From the NCBI GenBank assembly GCA_014378525.1, contig JACMNL010000010.1:1-40499 (forward strand): DNA of 40,499 nucleotides, read 5' to 3'. A program made the position numbers and the translations under genes. Of this stretch, positions 36,817 through 40,499 are shown piece by piece. The notes under the pieces are model-generated. The model ran no database searches. It was not told the origin of the DNA and saw only the letters and a list, made by a program, of their open reading frames with translations. The DNA comes from Bacteriovorax sp. GTDB lineage: Bacteria; Bdellovibrionota; Bacteriovoracia; Bacteriovoracales; Bacteriovoracaceae. Numbering within the stretch: the first letter of the stretch is position 1; the number at the start of each line of letters is the position of its first letter.

Positions 36817-37071
36817 CTAAGCTGGAACTACAGAAACAAGCTTTTTGCTCTTAGTGTAGTGAGTGAATTTAACAACTCCGTCTGTAGTAGCGTAGATTGT
36901 AAAATCACGTCCCATACCTACTCCAGTACCTGGGAATAGTTTTGTTCCTTTCTGACGTACGATGATGTTTCCAGAAATAACAGCTTCTCCACCGTATTTC
37001 TTTGTTCCACGCATTTTTGGATTTGAATCTCTACCGTTAGCTGTGGACCCGGCGGCTTTTTTGTGTGCCAT
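36817..37071 (-). CDS. rpmA: 50S ribosomal protein L27
   Basis: An 84-residue basic protein near the peptidyl-transferase centre. The start [19 protein letters not shown] and [19 protein letters not shown] are diagnostic of L27. The start MAHKK leaves no N-terminal extension like the cleaved one in Firmicutes. It follows rplU by 29 bases, the near-universal pair, and ends before the hairpin terminator. Confidence 0.98.
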   Translation of the reverse strand: MAHKKAAGSTANGRDSNPKMRGTKKYGGEAVISGNIIVRQKGTKLFPGTGVGMGRDFTIYATTDGVVKFTHYTKSKKLVSVVPA

Positions 37072-37100
37072 ATAAGTAACTCCTAATAAAATCTAATTAA

Positions 37101-37466
37101 TTATTTTAAGTATTTTTCAGCATTTTTTGATGCTTTATCGATCTTAACAGTATTTCCTGCACCGTCATTGATTTCTGTAATCAATAGAGCAGTAAAGTTT
37201 TGTCTGTGACCGTTTCTTCTTTTGTATCCACCTGGTTTTCTCTTGAAAATGATTAATTTTCTTGAGCGATCGTGCATAATAACTTTTGCACTGATTTTTG
37301 CTCCACCGATTACTGGTGCACCAACTAAAGGCTTATCTCCACCAATGAATAGAACTTGGTCTAAAGTGATCGTTGCCCCAGCATCGTGTGCTAGTTTTTC
37401 AACGTCGATTAGATCTCCTGCTTGAACTTTGTACTGGTGTCCACCAATCTCTACAATTCCGTACAT
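37101..37466 (-). CDS. rplU: 50S ribosomal protein L21
   Basis: A 121-residue ribosomal protein binding 23S rRNA. YGIVEIGGHQYKVQAGDLI at the start and the RKPGGYKRRNGHRQ signature identify it. The C-terminus extends about 15 residues beyond the usual end (NAEKYLK). It is the first gene of the ribosome block. A minus-strand promoter with a perfect -35 TTGACA (37602-37597) and a weaker TTAAAA -10 (37579-37574, 17-base spacer) would give a leader of about 100 bases, long enough for a regulatory structure, though I recognise none. Confidence 0.98.
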   Translation of the reverse strand: MYGIVEIGGHQYKVQAGDLIDVEKLAHDAGATITLDQVLFIGGDKPLVGAPVIGGAKISAKVIMHDRSRKLIIFKRKPGGYKRRNGHRQNFTALLITEINDGAGNTVKIDKASKNAEKYLK

Positions 37467-37573
37467 CTAAAACTCCTAAGTAAATAGGCAAATCCAGGGG
37501 TCTAAACCAGAGTATTAAGCTCGGATATAAAACTTGTTGGCCCTAATTTTAACCACTATTTATGAACCTTGGA

Positions 37574-37602
37574 TTTTTAAGCAAAGTGCACCTTAATGTC
37601 AA
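37574..37602 (-). promoter_or_regulatory. Promoter of the rplU-rpmA operon
   Basis: On the minus strand, TTGACA (37602-37597) is 17 bases from TTAAAA (37579-37574). The perfect -35 and correct spacing make it the best candidate for driving rplU. Confidence 0.6.
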
Positions 37603-37666
37603 GGGAATAGTCGTCCGATAAAGATCTTGTACGAGGGGAAATCCTCTCGAAGCCGAGGAAGACGCT

Positions 37667-38479
37667 ATGAGTAAAAAAACTTACTATCAATACCAAAAAG
37701 AGTTGAACCTACCAATATACATTGCTTTGGATCCGCAAAACTTTGATTCTGGCCTGGGAGACTTCCTGCTTTCGATGAATTTTAACAAACTTTCCGAGAA
37801 AGAAGAACCAGCTGCACTGGCCATCATGAAAAAAAACAACGCTTCCCGTTGCCTGAATTTTTTTGAAGCAACACCAGGAGTCTCGCGTCAAATGCAGGCT
37901 TCGATTGAAAGTGATCGTTACGGTCTTGAGAGCGTGATTCCAAAACCTGGTTATAATGTTTATCGCTATAAAGAAATCGGCCTGATGGTTTACTCGTTTG
38001 GTGTGAAAGTATGGGAGTACGGTTGTTATAATGATTTTGGTTCGGCGAAAGAGCCTGCAAAAAAACTGGCAGCACGTATTGTTATCAATAGATTTTTAAG
38101 CTGGTCACTTGTTCAGCATGGAATTTTAGGTTTATGGGGTGTGACTGTTGATGACGGAATGGTTCTTCAGCGTTCTGTCGAATCAAAAGGTGAAGTTGTT
38201 TTTGTCGACGTTGTAGGGAATAAAGTTTTATCACTCGATGGTGTAAAAAAACTCGGTCCTAAATTTAAAGTGCTGAGACTCGATCCCACACTACGTGGAA
38301 GAAATATTAAAATGACGAATGAAGAGCTACTGAGCTTTTTATCTGCACACTGTTCATACATGGATTACTCTGGGCTTTCCGTTCCCGTAAGACAAATGAT
38401 TCAGACGCTGGCGAGAATGACTGAAGGACTGGTTCATCCGGAAGAAAGTTTCCGTCCGAAAACAGATTTGTCATTGTAG
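37667..38479 (+). CDS. Hypothetical cytosolic protein
   Basis: A 270-residue soluble protein with no signal peptide, membrane segment or motif I recognise. It is rich in aromatic residues in the middle (YNVYRYKEIGLMVYSFGVKV, WEYGCYNDFG). GAGGAAG is a good ribosome site 5 bases before ATG 37667. It diverges from rplU and is followed by lgt after 50 bases. Upstream lies a possible flagellar-type (sigma-28-like) element at 37594-37621. Function unknown. Confidence 0.75.
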   Translation: MSKKTYYQYQKELNLPIYIALDPQNFDSGLGDFLLSMNFNKLSEKEEPAALAIMKKNNASRCLNFFEATPGVSRQMQASIESDRYGLESVIPKPGYNVYRYKEIGLMVYSFGVKVWEYGCYNDFGSAKEPAKKLAARIVINRFLSWSLVQHGILGLWGVTVDDGMVLQRSVESKGEVVFVDVVGNKVLSLDGVKKLGPKFKVLRLDPTLRGRNIKMTNEELLSFLSAHCSYMDYSGLSVPVRQMIQTLARMTEGLVHPEESFRPKTDLSL

Positions 38480-38529
38480 TCTGTCTTGGTTATCCTTTTT
38501 AAAATTTAATTTTTAAAGAGATATCCAAC

Positions 38530-39324
38530 ATGAATAATCATTACGTCCACAATTTAGATCCCGTTATTTTTGCGCTGGGGCCTTTGCAGGTTCGCTGGTA
38601 CGGATTGATGTACGTTATCGGATTCATCATCGCAGGATTGCTTTTAAAAGTTCTGGTTCAAAAAAACTTCTTCAAAGTTCCCGTAGAAAAAATTGATACA
38701 CTGATTACGACGATGATTGTTTGTATGTTTATCGGTGCGAGATTTTTTTACGTCTTTATTTATAACTGGGAATATTATTCTGAACATATGATGGAGCTTC
38801 TCGCTGTATGGAAAGGCGGTCTTAGTTTTCACGGTGCTCTTGTCGGTTTATGTGCCGGTGGATACATCTTTGCAAGACAAAATAAGATTACTTGGTTTGA
38901 AGTAATGGACTCTGTGGCCCTTTCGGGATCGCAGGGATTATTCTGGGGGCGTTTAGGAAATTTTATCAATGGTGAATTGTACGGGCGTCCGACTGATTCA
39001 TGGGTAGGAATTATTTTTCCAAACGGCGGGGGGCTGGCCCCACGTCATGCTTCACAATTATATGAAGCGTTTCTTGAAGGTCTATTGTTAACTGCTGTGC
39101 TTTGGTTTTTAAGATCAAAAGTAAAAGTTTACGGGATGATTTCAGCGGCGTTTATAGGAGTATATGGACTCTTCAGATTTGTGGTTGAGTTTTACCGGGA
39201 ACCGGATAGCCAGCTTGGTTATTACTTTGGATTTTTAACAATGGGACAACTTCTGTGTGCGATCATGATCGTCGTTGGAATTCTCGTTGGTGTTTACGCT
39301 AAAAAAAGAAACGTTACCATTTAG
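38530..39324 (+). CDS. lgt: Prolipoprotein diacylglyceryl transferase
   Basis: Transfers diacylglycerol from phosphatidylglycerol to the lipobox Cys of prolipoproteins in the inner membrane, the first step in lipoprotein maturation. It has 264 residues with about seven membrane segments. The Lgt signature GRLGNFINGELYGRPTD and the essential-type GGLSFHGAL are intact. AGAG lies before ATG 38530. It ends 11 bases inside the convergent secreted-protein gene. The window itself encodes likely substrates (lipoproteins at 15908-16699 and 40005-40499). Confidence 0.97.
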   Translation: MNNHYVHNLDPVIFALGPLQVRWYGLMYVIGFIIAGLLLKVLVQKNFFKVPVEKIDTLITTMIVCMFIGARFFYVFIYNWEYYSEHMMELLAVWKGGLSFHGALVGLCAGGYIFARQNKITWFEVMDSVALSGSQGLFWGRLGNFINGELYGRPTDSWVGIIFPNGGGLAPRHASQLYEAFLEGLLLTAVLWFLRSKVKVYGMISAAFIGVYGLFRFVVEFYREPDSQLGYYFGFLTMGQLLCAIMIVVGILVGVYAKKRNVTI

Positions 39325-39853
39325 GTAAAGCTTCGTTGAATTTTTGGTAAAGTGGAATCACTTTTGGGTCTTTATTCACGACTTCAACGAACATCGGAAA
39401 GCAGGTGATAGAGCAGCTTCCGTGATACAAAATATTATTTCCGTCTCTGTTCATCCATACGTATAAAGCGCTCATGTCATGTCTTATGAACTTATCCTGC
39501 TTTTTGTAGCGCTTTACCAGATCAGTTAAAAATAAATCGTGAATGAAGTATTGTGGAAGTCTCACGAATACATCAGAGATTTTATCGTCCTTAACCTGCG
39601 TATATATATCCAGGGAGTAGTTCGCGCGCTTCAATTTAAATCGAATGATCTTCGCATTTCCATTATCTTCAAAAATATCCGACTTTATTGTTTTGTCTTT
39701 ATGTATGTCAGTAATGCTTTTGCCTGGGAAAAAAGGTTCTATCAGCGCCAATGTAAAATCATAATTCGGGGGCTTGATTTCAGGATGAAGGGGAGTGGAA
39801 AACACCATTAAAAAAGTTGCAAGTGAAAGTAATTTTATAAGTGAGTTCTTCAT
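39314..39853 (-). CDS. Secreted hypothetical protein
   Basis: A 179-residue protein with a signal peptide (about 1-24) and a mature domain of mixed helix and strand with no recognised motif. Two Cys close to the end (SCSITCF) may be paired. Its stop overlaps the end of lgt by 11 bases in the convergent orientation. No ribosome site is obvious before ATG 39853. It diverges from the transglycosylase gene. Function unknown. Confidence 0.65.
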   Translation of the reverse strand: MKNSLIKLLSLATFLMVFSTPLHPEIKPPNYDFTLALIEPFFPGKSITDIHKDKTIKSDIFEDNGNAKIIRFKLKRANYSLDIYTQVKDDKISDVFVRLPQYFIHDLFLTDLVKRYKKQDKFIRHDMSALYVWMNRDGNNILYHGSCSITCFPMFVEVVNKDPKVIPLYQKFNEALPKW

Positions 39854-40004
39854 TGGACTATTTTATGCGGGTCCTTAATTTATAGCTAGACGGGAAAAGG
39901 CTTTTTTTTTAAGGGTTTTGCGGTTACACTTTAATCTGTATCTGTGCTCGGATTCAACAGGAGCGTTGGATCACCTTAGTGACTTCATCAGGATGATAAT
40001 ATTT

Positions 40005-40499
40005 ATGAAAAAAAGCCTACTAAAACGATCAACTTCTAAATTATCCTTTCTCGCACTTGCTCTTATCGTTTCATCATGTGCATCTACTAAAACTTCATCA
40101 ACGGCAGCAGCAACTAAAGTTGCAGCAAACTCTCATAACACAAAAGATGGTTTTGCATCTGAAAGTGTTCGTGAAGCGTACCTTCGTTTGAAGAAAGCAG
40201 ATTACACGGATCTGGATAAGAAAATCGACGAAGAGGAAAGTGCGAAAATCGCAAAAGAACAATCGAAATCGATGATCACAGGAGCTTCAACTCTTGATGG
40301 CCTTGGAAACTATAAAGGTAAAACTTATTACCTTGAAGGCGCCGAAGAATTAAATTTAGAAAATAATTATTTTGATATTCCTGTGGTGTACAACGCTCAG
40401 GTCAAAAAATGGATGAATTACTTTTTAAACAGAGGACGTCCATTCTTCGAAAAATATACTGAAAGAGCAGGTAGATATGCACCGATTCTTGGAGCGATC
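40005..40499 (+). CDS. Partial MltD-like membrane-bound lytic transglycosylase (N-terminus)
   Basis: The first 165 codons of a gene that runs off the window. The start MKKSLLKRSTSKLSFLALA leads to the lipobox VSSC (Cys25), so it is a lipoprotein. After a Ser/Thr/Ala linker, the segment FDIPVVYNAQVKKWMNYFLN continuing RGRPFFEKYTERAGRYAPIL matches the conserved lead-in to the lytic transglycosylase domain of MltD, which cleaves peptidoglycan to anhydromuropeptides. The catalytic Glu lies beyond the edge and cannot be checked. ATG 39993 is in frame but less likely. A LysM region, common in MltD, may follow. Confidence 0.8.
   Translation, partial: MKKSLLKRSTSKLSFLALALIVSSCASTKTSSTAAATKVAANSHNTKDGFASESVREAYLRLKKADYTDLDKKIDEEESAKIAKEQSKSMITGASTLDGLGNYKGKTYYLEGAEELNLENNYFDIPVVYNAQVKKWMNYFLNRGRPFFEKYTERAGRYAPILGAI

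Overview
The window is a moderately AT-rich, gene-dense Gram-negative chromosome segment. The mix of genes (long acidic ScpA/ScpB, lytic transglycosylase and Lgt, Ku/LigD end joining, many hybrid histidine kinases, and an rplU-rpmA-obg-rsfS-rlmH block) would fit a Bdellovibrionota relative such as Bacteriovorax or Peredibacter. That placement is inference from gene content and protein style; no rRNA or other decisive marker is present.

Layout. 1-6400: a coupled minus-strand trio (Nudix hydrolase, secreted barrel-like protein, truncated secreted protein), then a plus-strand run of M50 peptidase, scpA, scpB and rluB that closes at a strong bidirectional terminator, with a small hypothetical gene facing it. 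6546-6622: initiator tRNA-fMet with a good promoter. 6578-13606: a genomic island of about 7 kb inserted at that tRNA. It is bounded by a perfect 50-bp direct repeat of the tRNA 3' half. 13607-21227: formaldehyde detoxification (frmA, frmB), a metzincin-like lipoprotein, small envelope proteins, and ku-ligD. 21193-31668: a sensory block with a REC-PAS-GAF kinase, a giant soluble 1824-residue hybrid kinase carrying about 13 HAMP units, an MFS transporter and a membrane kinase. 31898-34703: copper export (copZ, copA) diverging from a secreted protein with a predicted N-terminal His. 34716-37466: ribosome and ribosome-assembly genes. 37667-40499: an unknown gene, lgt, a secreted hypothetical, and the start of an MltD-like lytic transglycosylase.

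The island is the most unusual part. On its left it carries a short ORF that joins the ATP-binding start of an OLD-type ATPase to the catalytic end of a tyrosine recombinase, followed by an AbiEi/AbiEii toxin-antitoxin pair. The rest is a four-gene, tightly overlapping minus-strand operon: a 64-residue secreted Ser/Thr/Lys-rich peptide, an oligopeptide-binding protein without a transporter, a YcaO-family enzyme, and a membrane histidine kinase ending in a receiver-like domain. My reading (inference) is a self-contained modified-peptide signalling or sensing system. YcaO would modify the peptide or a related substrate, the binding protein would capture peptide in the periplasm, and the kinase would report it inside. 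A large perfect palindrome forms the abiE promoter, and a second palindrome with the same core lies upstream of the YcaO operon, so AbiEi may control both. Computation and experiment are needed to confirm this.
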